From Bin55 sp965203735 (GTDB taxonomy: Bacteria; Pseudomonadota; Gammaproteobacteria; Pseudomonadales; Azotimanducaceae): 64,000 nt of DNA. Shown in pieces: positions 17,499 through 25,961 of the stretch. The stretch is taken from positions 62,001 to 126,000 of the forward strand of contig OZ241909.1 in assembly GCA_965203735.1 (NCBI GenBank). The letters are read 5' to 3'. Position 1 is the stretch's first letter. The number at the start of each line of letters is the position of its first letter. Under the pieces are notes generated by a model that had not been told where the DNA came from, ran no database searches, and saw only the letters and a program-made list of their open reading frames with translations. Both the position numbers and the translations under genes were made by a program.

Positions 17499-17672
17499 AT
17501 GATGATTATGACCGTGTGGACGTTGGTCACAATACTAGTCTTGGGCTATTGGGTGTGGACGATGAGCAAGGAGCACCCGAAGAAAGCACTGGGCTACTTG
17601 TGCTTGACAAGTCTCTGCGGTTTGGCACTCGTCAAGACTATTGGCTTTTTCTATCCACTGCCATTCCTATAG
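17499..17672 (+). CDS. 57-residue membrane peptide, possibly cut by an in-frame TAG
   Basis: ATG 17499 follows aaaggaatcag, a good ribosome-binding site. The peptide has two hydrophobic segments (VWTLVTILVLGYWVW and LGYLCLTSLCGLALV) joined by SKEHPKKA. After the TAG the same frame stays open for 24 more codons (LDLNAVWKGMNAKFKQFNGE) to a TGA at 17745-17747, and that tail also looks like protein. The gene may therefore be an 80-odd-residue protein with a nonsense mutation. It lies 204 bases after the Cas2-like gene, probably outside that operon. Confidence 0.45.
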   Translation: MMIMTVWTLVTILVLGYWVWTMSKEHPKKALGYLCLTSLCGLALVKTIGFFYPLPFL

Positions 17673-17774
17673 TTCTTGGACCTAAACGCTGTGTGGAAAG
17701 GAATGAACGCAAAGTTCAAGCAGTTCAACGGCGAATCCTATCCATGATGGCACCCCAGACAGAGGCATCTCTAG

Positions 17775-20700
17775 TTAGTCCAAGTAAGTCCATTTGATGG
17801 CGTCTGCAAACACGTAGGGTTCGTTGTTCTGATTGCTTACAGAGACGCTAGCTCTACCATCCGACTCAATGTCAAGCTTCGCAATCTCATTCCATCCAGC
17901 AACCCAATCTTCTGCGCTAATCGCTAACTTCCACTCTTTGTCTTCGACCGTCACAACAATGTCGTATTCGCCCAACGTGGCCTGCTGAAAATCAAGAAAG
18001 TAGGAGGTGTCGGGAAGGTGATAGGACAACGACCATCTACCCACTTTGGGAATCACTGCATTAAAGGAGACTCGATGGATTCCAGCCTTAGTACTGTCAG
18101 ATAGCGCATATGTGTGGCGATATCTGCCCCAACCACCTAGACCACTGCTGCGGACCCACGGACCGACAGGGTTGAGACCAACAGGAAGCCCGTTGTCCAT
18201 TCCTTCTTCGCGAGCATAACGGGCACGAAACAAATCTCTTCCTAACGACCAAGTGAAAAATCTCTCTCGGTAGTTTGACGGAGGAATTTCAAACCCTGGG
18301 TCTAAGTCGTCAACAATAACCTCGTTCTCGTTCGTTTCGGAGTTCCATAGTGAAGGTTCAAAGGAATACCATCCGTTTGGAGAGTCTTCTGGAACGATTT
18401 GATCTTTCGTAACTGGGGATTGTGCGACAGATACTCGAACTATTCCTCGATTGAGAGACAGAAACGTATTTGCGTTCAGAGGCCATAGCAAATCTTCGGT
18501 ATTTACGGCAAGCCTGTACGAACTCTTGGCTTCTAATTCAAACGGGCCCACACGACTGAAATTGGTTCCCATACGAATCGTCTGGTCTCCCCCAGACATT
18601 TCACGAACTTCCTGAATCAGAAAAGTTACATAGCCTACAGTGTCTTCACTGTTGCGAAGCTCCAAGACGGTCTTGAAACGGTGTCCGTGTTCATTGGGAA
18701 CTTCCGACTCCACTTGTTGCGCAACTGCGAAGTTAATTCCCGCTAGCTTGGTGTTTAGCAGGGTATTCTGAATTAGTGACTCAATGTCCATGTCGACACT
18801 CTCAGCACCTTGGATTAGCTGATCCATGCTGACAGGTTCCTGACTGATTGAGCCCATGATGGCTGACAACATTGCAGCTATTGTCTCGTCGTCGAATGAG
18901 TCGCCAAGCAGCTCGCCTAGCTTGAGAACACGAAACCTCTGCGCTCGTTTACTCAGTCCCAACTCCCCATGGCTGTTGTTCGCGCTGGTTCCAAGAGACA
19001 TAAACAATCGCTCAATCGACTCCCAGTAGGCATTGGATTCCAAATATGTCGATTCAAAGTCACGCAGGTCGTTCCCACTTTGGCCACGTCGCTGAGCCCA
19101 TACATACGGAATATTTACCCGAGATTCTGAAGCTATCGCATTTGCTAAGTCGAAGTCAAATCGGTAATCCGAGCTATCCAAGAGGTTGAGAAGCATTGAC
19201 TCTAGTACTAGTCCCGCAAGGGTTGACTTTTCGTTTGCCCAATCTATTCGACCTCCGAGAAGCGATCCAATGATTACATCCTCGTAGGTATGATTGAAAA
19301 TGGGATTGGTCCAGAAAAATCCCATCGTGAGGCCGAGTTGCTGTTCATTGAAATCAGAGTCTGACTCATTGGAGACAACTCTTTCATAACGTCTGTCTAG
19401 CCATGTCGTAGATGCAAAGGGAAGTCCTGATTCCCGATACACCATGATCGACTCCAACCCAACTTCTTGCTCGTTCTTCCTGTTCAGCAGTGACAGTGTG
19501 TCTGGAATCTCAACAACGGAAAACTGTTGTCGGGTGTAATCAATTCCGTAGGAATGCAGTTTGGTTAGTGCCTCGCTCACCCTCTTTACGAGCCCATCCG
19601 TAAGCACTTTGTTACGATCAAGTCGCTTTGCATGTTTTTTGTGCACAAGCACGTTCACGTCCGTGGATTCGACAGACCGTGTGTCGATGCGAAAGTCAGC
19701 CGCTAACAACCCCATGGAATGAAACTTGCCATTGAGAACAACGGAGTCGTCTTGGGACTCTTCCGCATTGAACACTCTTCCTCCTGTCGTCACCATCGTC
19801 CACGATTCAGGACTCAGTTGTATCGTTAATGAGAATTCCTTTGGACTGACCGCAGGGTGTTCCTCAAAACCCGATGGTGAAACCAATGGTCGTGGGTACC
19901 AATGGCTCAGAGGGGTTAGAGCCACATACTCCGCTGTGAAAATGCTAGATCTTTGCCCCATGAGTCGGAGCATTTGAGGGTCCAATTCGTAGCGGCCACT
20001 TCGAGGAATGTGCCCAACCAGGTAGTGTGGAACTGGCTTTCCGGAGGCCATCAGCTCAAATGCGTACTCTCGGTTTGCGATGGGCTCGCAAGGCTCAATG
20101 TCAATCTCGAGAATTCCGTTCTTGTGAGTGTGATCTATTTCGAGACCGGAGCACCATATCTGTTCCACCTTCATGCCCGGATTGAAACCAAATGTGAGCG
20201 TGGACGGATCTCCTGATCCAGAACCATGGCTACTGTCTCTCAATTCCACCGTGTATTCCAGCTGTAGAGCAAGTCGGGACCCTGGCTTGATTTCCACACC
20301 GCCTTTGATCGCCTTGACAAGTACTGGGTGTAGGGTGGAACGGGTTTTCTCGTCATACGCTTGAATCCATGATCGATGTTGATTGACCCCATTCAAGCTC
20401 ATTCCATGAACCACAGCTTGACTCATCACGCATAGCGCGGCAAGGACCACAGCCAAAGGGGTATAGACAGTTCGTTTCGAAGGGTCCGAACGGACATTCA
20501 GTGAGGCAACGGCGTAGATCAACGCAAACGCGAGGCAGGGAACTGAAAGGAAGTAGAAAAGATGTCGAATGTCCCAGTAGTTGGGAGCGAGATCCGAAAC
20601 ATACAGGCTTGCAGCACCATAGCCAAGGGTAAAGGAACCCAAATCGGCTGGTAGCAACGGCTCAATGTTTGCCTGAATCATCAAAAGTACAAATGTGCCG

Positions 20701-21257
20701 ATGAAACCGATTGCAGCACTCTTGAATACCTGAGATATCACGGTCGCCAAGCTAATCCAGAACAAAAGCGCAACAAGAAGATTGAGCAGTACGAATGCGA
20801 GTGATTGAGGCTCGAAAGGTTCCACAATTCCGGGTCGAAGGAGAACATCGACGAATGCAAGCAATTGGTACAAAAAAGCCAAAGTGACCACGGTGCCAAA
20901 CACGAAGAGAATCGGAGTTACCACTCGCGACAGCGCAAGCAGAAAATTGCTCGGCGAGCGGTAGACGATTACGACGCTGTCTTGCAATTCTTCCCGGTAG
21001 TCGGGAAGACGAAGAGCGAATACCAACGAAACTGCGATACACGCGTAAAACAACATTGGTTCGTAGCCGCCCATTGCGTACTTGGGATTGGTGACGCCGT
21101 GCAGTAAGGCGTACTCCGAAGCAAAATAGTGAAATGTGCTAAGGGTGAGCAAGAAACCAAGAAGCAGGAGAATCAACGAACCCAAAAGCAATGGATTTGT
21201 AATCCGGCGAGTCAGGTGCCTTAAATCGAGGCGGACAAGGCATGCAAAGACTCTCAT
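17775..21257 (-). CDS. Membrane permease fused to a degenerate M1-aminopeptidase-like ectodomain
   Basis: 1160 residues from ATG 21257; a TTG 24 codons upstream is also in frame. Residues about 1-310 hold roughly seven membrane segments in the pattern of ABC-2-type permeases, starting LVRLDLRHLTRRITNPLLLGS. From about 320 the protein is soluble, with an M1-peptidase-like layout: a beta-rich first domain (about 330-540) with SHWYPRPLV, then an alpha-helical region that in real peptidases holds HExxH. I find no HExxH here, so the peptidase part is probably inactive. The last 250 residues are beta-rich. Family members often work with an ABC ATPase, but no ATPase gene is adjacent. Substrate unknown. 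Confidence 0.7.
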   Translation of the reverse strand: MRVFACLVRLDLRHLTRRITNPLLLGSLILLLLGFLLTLSTFHYFASEYALLHGVTNPKYAMGGYEPMLFYACIAVSLVFALRLPDYREELQDSVVIVYRSPSNFLLALSRVVTPILFVFGTVVTLAFLYQLLAFVDVLLRPGIVEPFEPQSLAFVLLNLLVALLFWISLATVISQVFKSAAIGFIGTFVLLMIQANIEPLLPADLGSFTLGYGAASLYVSDLAPNYWDIRHLFYFLSVPCLAFALIYAVASLNVRSDPSKRTVYTPLAVVLAALCVMSQAVVHGMSLNGVNQHRSWIQAYDEKTRSTLHPVLVKAIKGGVEIKPGSRLALQLEYTVELRDSSHGSGSGDPSTLTFGFNPGMKVEQIWCSGLEIDHTHKNGILEIDIEPCEPIANREYAFELMASGKPVPHYLVGHIPRSGRYELDPQMLRLMGQRSSIFTAEYVALTPLSHWYPRPLVSPSGFEEHPAVSPKEFSLTIQLSPESWTMVTTGGRVFNAEESQDDSVVLNGKFHSMGLLAADFRIDTRSVESTDVNVLVHKKHAKRLDRNKVLTDGLVKRVSEALTKLHSYGIDYTRQQFSVVEIPDTLSLLNRKNEQEVGLESIMVYRESGLPFASTTWLDRRYERVVSNESDSDFNEQQLGLTMGFFWTNPIFNHTYEDVIIGSLLGGRIDWANEKSTLAGLVLESMLLNLLDSSDYRFDFDLANAIASESRVNIPYVWAQRRGQSGNDLRDFESTYLESNAYWESIERLFMSLGTSANNSHGELGLSKRAQRFRVLKLGELLGDSFDDETIAAMLSAIMGSISQEPVSMDQLIQGAESVDMDIESLIQNTLLNTKLAGINFAVAQQVESEVPNEHGHRFKTVLELRNSEDTVGYVTFLIQEVREMSGGDQTIRMGTNFSRVGPFELEAKSSYRLAVNTEDLLWPLNANTFLSLNRGIVRVSVAQSPVTKDQIVPEDSPNGWYSFEPSLWNSETNENEVIVDDLDPGFEIPPSNYRERFFTWSLGRDLFRARYAREEGMDNGLPVGLNPVGPWVRSSGLGGWGRYRHTYALSDSTKAGIHRVSFNAVIPKVGRWSLSYHLPDTSYFLDFQQATLGEYDIVVTVEDKEWKLAISAEDWVAGWNEIAKLDIESDGRASVSVSNQNNEPYVFADAIKWTYLD

Positions 21258-21656
21258 TGAGTCACGTAATTCGTTAGAAATCAAATAATAGTGCCCAATT
21301 TGTGCCGGTTCACGATTAACAATGTCCAATCAATTTGGATGCTTGAGGCGGTCCCCAGCACTTGCAAGACGTACTGAGTGCCACCCATCTCGTCTTTCTT
21401 TTTCTTTAGTGCCATAGTTCTGGATGCATCCAATCGCGAAGTAGTTACCGCTAAGCTTCACACTCGGAAGTTTTATTCTTCGATAGTCCTGTGACTATCG
21501 GATCGAACCACATGTTGACCAGTAAAGATGTGCTACTTTAAATGTTTAAAGGGCGGGCCGATCAATCACCAGACCTGAACAGAAATCGGCGGCCCGGAGA
21601 ATTTCTTTCCAGAATTTTTCGCGCTAGTGTTGCGCAGTGTCAGCGAACCTAACCTA
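21258..21656. other. Intergenic region between SulP and permease genes, with hairpins
   Basis: About 400 bases without a convincing gene. It holds a perfect hairpin, cgatagtc-ctgt-gactatcg, at 21481-21500, and a larger imperfect G+C-rich inverted repeat, gggccgat/atcggcggccc, at about 21553-21597. The second lies just downstream of the SulP gene on its strand and could serve as its terminator, though it lacks a clean T-run. Confidence 0.4.
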
Positions 21657-23309
21657 CTAGTTTTCCGCGAGACTCGTGGGTTCCAAAATCTGGCGTGCCA
21701 ATTTCTTTGCCTCGTCCATCGTTTCAACGATGTGTTCATCAGGAATTTGCCGAAGGATGTCGAGTGCAGTCAACGACTGTTCAACAGCTCCGTGCATGCA
21801 AGCTACGATAAATGTTGTGTTGTTCTGCATTGCTACTTCCGTTAGTTGGTCTATGACCATGGCCGCACTGTCGTCCATATACAAGGTTTCTGAGAAGTCG
21901 AAAATGACTACTTCGTGATCTTGAATATCCTTGGCAATGGCCTCGACGAGATTCGATGACGAAGCAACGGAAAAGATACCCTTTAGGGAAACTAGACCGA
22001 CTCGTGCACTGAAGGGATCTACTGCACTTGCATCTACTTTCTCACCCAAGAACACTTGATCCAAGATTGGCACCGAGATCACACTCTCGAGTTCAAACTT
22101 TTCTAGGGTTCGTGCGTGTGCCATTGATGCAACAATCAACCCGACGGCTACCGCCACAATCAAACTGACAAAGCAAGTCAAGCAAAGCGTTAGCAGGAAT
22201 ACAAGCAACTGTGCTCGATTGACACGATGAATTCGCGAGACAATTCGCCAATCGATAATTCCCCATCCAACCTTGATCAGTACAGCCGCAAGCGCCGCGA
22301 GAGGAATGGGTTCTACAAACGCTCCTAACCCGAGCAAGAGTCCCAGCATGAGCAGGGCGTATAGGATTCCCGAGACCTTAGTTCTACCTCCAGCACGTAT
22401 GTTCGTAACTGTACCGGACGTGGACCCCGAGCAAGGCAATCCACCAATGAGACCTGATGCAATATTGCCAATGCCCTGACCTATCAATTCTCGGTTCGAT
22501 TTGTGGCGCGTACCGGTCAATGTGTCCGCCACAAGAGATGTAATGAGACTGTCTACCGATCCCAACAGAGCCAGAATCAACGCTGGTTCCAGGGAACGAA
22601 GAATGAATGAAATACTGGGAAATTCAGCTTGAATCGTTGGCAGACCTGTGGGCAATTGACCAACAGTGGGAACGTCGGTCAACCAGAAAATGCTGATCAC
22701 CGTCCCAACGATTATTGCGACGACGGGACCCGGTAAGAACTTTCCTACCTTTGATGGCCAAAGAATAGCGATTGCTAAGGCTACGCAACCCACGGCAAGA
22801 GCTTGAAAATTCGCGCTACTTATTGCCTCGGGAAGCTCGGCTAGAGTGCCCAACGCACCACCTTGAGACGGCTCCGCACCCATCAGAGGCAACAGGTGCA
22901 TTGTCATGATGATTAGACCGATTCCTGACATGAACCCCGACACGACAACTCGTGGGGTGTATGCGACATAGCGTCCAATCCTCGAAATTCCCAATAGAAT
23001 TTGGAAGATTCCAGCTATGACGACTATCGCAAAAGCTTGTCCAAACGTGTCTGCATAGTTGGTAACAATTACAGCCATTGCGACTGTCATCGGGGCGGTC
23101 GGTTTGGAAATTTGGGTGTTGGTTCCACCAAATACAGCCGCAAAGAAACCTACTGCAATGGCACCGTATAGTCCCGCAATGGCACCGAGTCCGGATGCCA
23201 CTCCGAACGCTACCGCGATGGGCATGGAAATTACAGTTGCAGTTAGACCTCCGAGAATGTCGCCTCGAAGTGTGTTTAAACTGTATTCACCCAAAAGCGG
23301 TAGTTTCAT
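21657..23309 (-). CDS. SulP-family anion transporter with STAS domain
   Basis: 550 residues, the usual length for bacterial SulP proteins. SulP proteins carry sulfate, bicarbonate or related anions, often coupled to Na+ or H+, across the inner membrane. The N-terminal 400 residues hold about 12-14 membrane segments with family signatures: LGGLTATVISMPIAVAFGVA, GLYGAI, PTAPMTVAMAVIV and GLPCSGSTSGTVTNIRAGGR. The C-terminal 130 residues form a STAS domain (DHEVVIFDFSETLYMDDSAA). The ion cannot be told from sequence. The gene stands alone, with about 320 bases upstream and 330 or more downstream. Confidence 0.92.
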   Translation of the reverse strand: MKLPLLGEYSLNTLRGDILGGLTATVISMPIAVAFGVASGLGAIAGLYGAIAVGFFAAVFGGTNTQISKPTAPMTVAMAVIVTNYADTFGQAFAIVVIAGIFQILLGISRIGRYVAYTPRVVVSGFMSGIGLIIMTMHLLPLMGAEPSQGGALGTLAELPEAISSANFQALAVGCVALAIAILWPSKVGKFLPGPVVAIIVGTVISIFWLTDVPTVGQLPTGLPTIQAEFPSISFILRSLEPALILALLGSVDSLITSLVADTLTGTRHKSNRELIGQGIGNIASGLIGGLPCSGSTSGTVTNIRAGGRTKVSGILYALLMLGLLLGLGAFVEPIPLAALAAVLIKVGWGIIDWRIVSRIHRVNRAQLLVFLLTLCLTCFVSLIVAVAVGLIVASMAHARTLEKFELESVISVPILDQVFLGEKVDASAVDPFSARVGLVSLKGIFSVASSSNLVEAIAKDIQDHEVVIFDFSETLYMDDSAAMVIDQLTEVAMQNNTTFIVACMHGAVEQSLTALDILRQIPDEHIVETMDEAKKLARQILEPTSLAEN

Positions 23310-23630
23310 ACTCTCATTGGCACAGTTTTCAAAATCAGAAACGGCAAGATCAATCCCGGCACCTCAATAGACAGGGCGCAAAGGGCGGTCTTGAAGAACG
23401 ATGAAGCCAATGATCTGATCCTCGACTAACCTAATTGGCTCTATTCCCAAAGCGATTATGTCATAGGTACAAATCTAGTCTTTGGAATGCAGCCAACCTC
23501 CCGCCATCTCCACGGAATCTTTTGATCGGTGAAGATTACTGAAGACTGGATCTGTAACTTTCTGCTAGAGTGAGTCGCACGCAAACAGCAACTTCAAACC
23601 TCGAGCTTGAGTGCGAGCGAATGAAGTCCT
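23310..23630. other. Intergenic region upstream of the SulP gene
   Basis: 321 bases with no gene I can support. It should hold the SulP promoter; no clear -35/-10 pair was seen. Confidence 0.4.
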
Positions 23631-23894
23631 TTATCTCTTAATTAAGTAGTAGATTGTTAGATATACGATGGAGGTGAAAACTGCCGACAACAAGATTAGC
23701 AAAGGTAGCAAGATAGGCGGTCCAAAAGCAGTGGCGCGCGCGAACAAAGTCATGTCGCTCAGCAGAATCAAACCGATTGCTAGGATCTGAATGAACCCGA
23801 TCAAAGCCATGCACGAAGCATGGAACCAGATTTTTCGCTTCTTTTCTTCAGTCAGCACGAATCTGTCGATTAGCTCCATATGTAATCCACGCAT
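23631..23894 (-). CDS. Small two-helix membrane protein, unknown
   Basis: 87 residues with a charged N-terminus (VLTEEKKRKIWFHA) and two long hydrophobic segments at about 24-46 and 55-82, ending YYLIKR. ATG 23894 or ATG 23879 may be the start; neither has a strong ribosome-binding site. Both termini are predicted cytosolic. No family is recognised. Neighbours on the same strand are the PIN-like pair upstream and SulP downstream, each separated by gaps, so it is probably its own unit. Confidence 0.55.
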   Translation of the reverse strand: MRGLHMELIDRFVLTEEKKRKIWFHASCMALIGFIQILAIGLILLSDMTLFARATAFGPPILLPLLILLSAVFTSIVYLTIYYLIKR

Positions 23895-23982
23895 CCAAAG
23901 ATACCGAACTTGGTCTCTTCATCAACTTGTGGAGCATTTCTCCTCATCTGCGTCATGGATCCATTTTATTTGACTCAGGACT

Positions 23983-24885
23983 CTAGTGACTTTCCCAGCC
24001 GGCTCGCCGTGCAGCGTCCCTCACCATCGTAATTCGCCGTCGCTCCGTTTCTCTAGCCACGGAGGAAGGAAGTTCTTTTCGAATTTCTTCGACGTATTGC
24101 ACAAACTGTTCCGATTGCAACTCCCGAGCGCACCGAGCCGCTCCTTCACTAAAGGACCCTCTCTCTAAACGACCCAAGAACTGGTCGACTATTTCTCGTT
24201 CCCTTAACGGAGACCGAATTGTGCTAGGTAAGCAAGCCAAGAGCACGGCTTTCAATTTTTCAATTGCGGGATTGAGTCCAAGTTCCATGTAAAGCTCATA
24301 CATAACATCGTCTGCTTCCTGAACAAGATCATGATTCAAACCAACTTCCTCTCTCATCCACCGATTGATTTCCGGCCTCATAATGGAGTGTCTGTTGTGT
24401 GAAGCCAAAACCGAAAAACCAAGAACAGCTGCTTGTGCCATTACGTTCCTATCCCCTAGTTGTCTACTCGGTTCGAGAATCCGAAAACAATTGTCAGGAA
24501 TGTCCGTACTGAGACGTTGGGCCTGCACTATCTGCTCTGCCGACATTTTGATAACGCTTAGCCCGTATTCAAGAGATTGGGATGCATCTTCTATTTGGGC
24601 ATCGAATTCTCTGTGAATCCATCTCCTGGTTGCCTCAGCTACGGCTTCGTATATTTCAGCCCGACTGCTTGGCGCATAGTTATGCTTCCCCCTATTCTCT
24701 TCTCCGTCTAGGACCCTTGCCCAATGTGAAGTCTCTGCGGTAGGTAGTTGCCCATACATTTCTCCGGCAACAGCTGGAACAACGAGCACCTTGAAGCCTA
24801 ATCGTTCAAAGCAACACATCACAAACCTTCGATCGCATTGAGCTATCACCACGCTTGAATAGAACGTAATTTGCTGTATGTTCAC
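23983..24885 (-). CDS. PIN-like toxin candidate
   Basis: 300 residues, starting at GTG 24885 one base after the stop of the gene before it. Near residues 140-165 it reads GDRNVMAQAAVLGFSVLASH, which fits the third-motif region of PIN RNases (acidic residue, helix, small strand). The N-terminus ITFYSSVVIAQ resembles the first PIN strand, but the first catalytic Asp position holds Ser. The C-terminal 130 residues are helical and charged. PIN toxins of VapC type cut RNA. Because a key Asp is missing, activity is doubtful and the assignment is tentative. Coupling to the small upstream gene supports a toxin-antitoxin pair. Confidence 0.45.
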   Translation of the reverse strand: MNIQQITFYSSVVIAQCDRRFVMCCFERLGFKVLVVPAVAGEMYGQLPTAETSHWARVLDGEENRGKHNYAPSSRAEIYEAVAEATRRWIHREFDAQIEDASQSLEYGLSVIKMSAEQIVQAQRLSTDIPDNCFRILEPSRQLGDRNVMAQAAVLGFSVLASHNRHSIMRPEINRWMREEVGLNHDLVQEADDVMYELYMELGLNPAIEKLKAVLLACLPSTIRSPLREREIVDQFLGRLERGSFSEGAARCARELQSEQFVQYVEEIRKELPSSVARETERRRITMVRDAARRAGWESH

Positions 24886-24886
24886 G

Positions 24887-25129
24887 CTAAATTTTCTCTA
24901 CGTCGCCCCAAGTCTTCGCTTTGGTGAGTCTCGCTCTACCTTTAGCAGTTAGAGACAGTCGCTCAACTTTGGTATAGGCGTTGGCAGGTGTTGGACCTCT
25001 CTCGAGTGGATACGGCGTCGTTCGTAGGCGGTCCATGAGATATTCCGCCTCCGAATCACCAACAATTTCCGCTACTGCAGCTTGAACCAATTTCTCTCGT
25101 CGTTCTTCGGTTTCTCTCGCTCTGCTCAC
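24887..25129 (-). CDS. Small protein paired with the PIN-like gene, antitoxin candidate
   Basis: 80 residues from GTG 25129. The first half is helical and charged (RARETEERREKLVQAAVAEI), the second half basic (SLTAKGRARLTKAKTWGDVE). Its TAG is followed after one base by the GTG of the PIN-like gene, so the two are coupled. Size, charge and order match an antitoxin placed before its toxin, but I recognise no named antitoxin family. Confidence 0.5.
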   Translation of the reverse strand: MSRARETEERREKLVQAAVAEIVGDSEAEYLMDRLRTTPYPLERGPTPANAYTKVERLSLTAKGRARLTKAKTWGDVEKI

Positions 25130-25272
25130 TAGATTCTCCCGTCGACTCGTTCAAAGCATACACTTAGTTCAAGACTCACTGGATCCTTTGGATTAGGACC
25201 CTACGCTCGCCTCAGAATGACTGGATTCTCAGACTTGGTTGTTAGAGAAGAGTTCGATCACGAAACGTCGTT

Positions 25273-25438
25273 TCAGCGCTTCAATATTTCGTTCGCGGTG
25301 TGTTGGTTAGTCAGTTTGGCTGGTACCGTCAACGATTTGCCAGGACAATCTTTACTTGTCCATATTTCGTAACTTCCGCGTGGCTGCCTAAGATTGCTCC
25401 ATCCATTGACAGAGTGAATCTCCTTTACGCCTTTATCC
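25273..25438 (-). pseudogene. Decayed hicA toxin gene
   Basis: The minus-strand frame reads VKEIHSVNGWSNLRQPRGSY, then EIWTSKDCPGKSLTVPAKLT and HTANEILKR before a TGA. This matches the small HicA mRNA interferase: an NGW...R...GSH..W strand, LTVP, then HTANxILK. Two things show decay. The catalytic His of GSH is Tyr (codon TAC), and no start codon exists between the frame's upstream TGA and the conserved part. The C-terminus is also a few residues short. It lies just downstream of a DUF1902/HicB-like gene on the same strand, the expected partner. Confidence 0.65.
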
Positions 25439-25466
25439 CATCATGCTACGGCCTTCAAGCCGCTAG

Positions 25467-25736
25467 CTATGGCTCCGAAAGGATTACAGGTTTGTTAGGG
25501 TTGGCAGAACCCTGGAAGGCACTGTCTTTGCAGAAGACATGAAATTGGACGGTCGATAACTCGTTCTCTTGAATATCTGTGTTTTGGACGATTAACTCGG
25601 GAGCGATTTCTTCTATACAGGCCCGTATTTCTGTCCAACTATCGGTTTCGAGAAAGAGACCAAGAACTGAAGACTCCCATACGCACCATCTGTCGAGGCA
25701 CTTCTCGACAAGTATTCTGAAGGTCTTGGGTTCCAC
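25467..25736 (-). CDS. DUF1902/HicB-like antitoxin
   Basis: 89 residues from GTG 25736. FRILVEKCLDRWCVWESSVL, then GLFLETDSWTEIRACIEEIA and PELIVQN, match DUF1902-type partial HicB folds, in which a degenerate RNase-H-like strand pattern is followed by one helix and xPELxxxN. Proteins of this type neutralise HicA toxins and are encoded next to them. Here the matching hicA lies directly downstream but is broken, so this gene would be an orphan antitoxin. The last 25 residues do not resemble the family. Confidence 0.6.
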   Translation of the reverse strand: MEPKTFRILVEKCLDRWCVWESSVLGLFLETDSWTEIRACIEEIAPELIVQNTDIQENELSTVQFHVFCKDSAFQGSANPNKPVILSEP

Positions 25737-25961
25737 TGACTGACTCGCGCAAAGTAGGGAGTCAAATTATGCACCCTTTGAATCGAACTATCGCTCGTAC
25801 TTTGTACATTGGAAGCGTACCTCTCATCGGTGAACTGACAAACGACTTGGTCTCACAAAAAGCGATTGGCGATCTCGCGTCTTGTAAGGTCTACGAACAA
25901 TTAGAGTTGATCAATCTCCGCAGTTTAGAAACTGCATCTCACAATTCTTGCGCTCAAAGCG

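Noticed and set aside
17516..17797. 93-codon plus-strand frame
   Set aside because: The neighbouring frame from ATG 17499 has a better ribosome-binding site and two membrane segments; this one runs into the permease gene on the other strand.
25300..25542. 80-codon plus-strand frame
   Set aside because: It covers the antisense of the hicA remnant and of the HicB-like gene and has no protein-family look.
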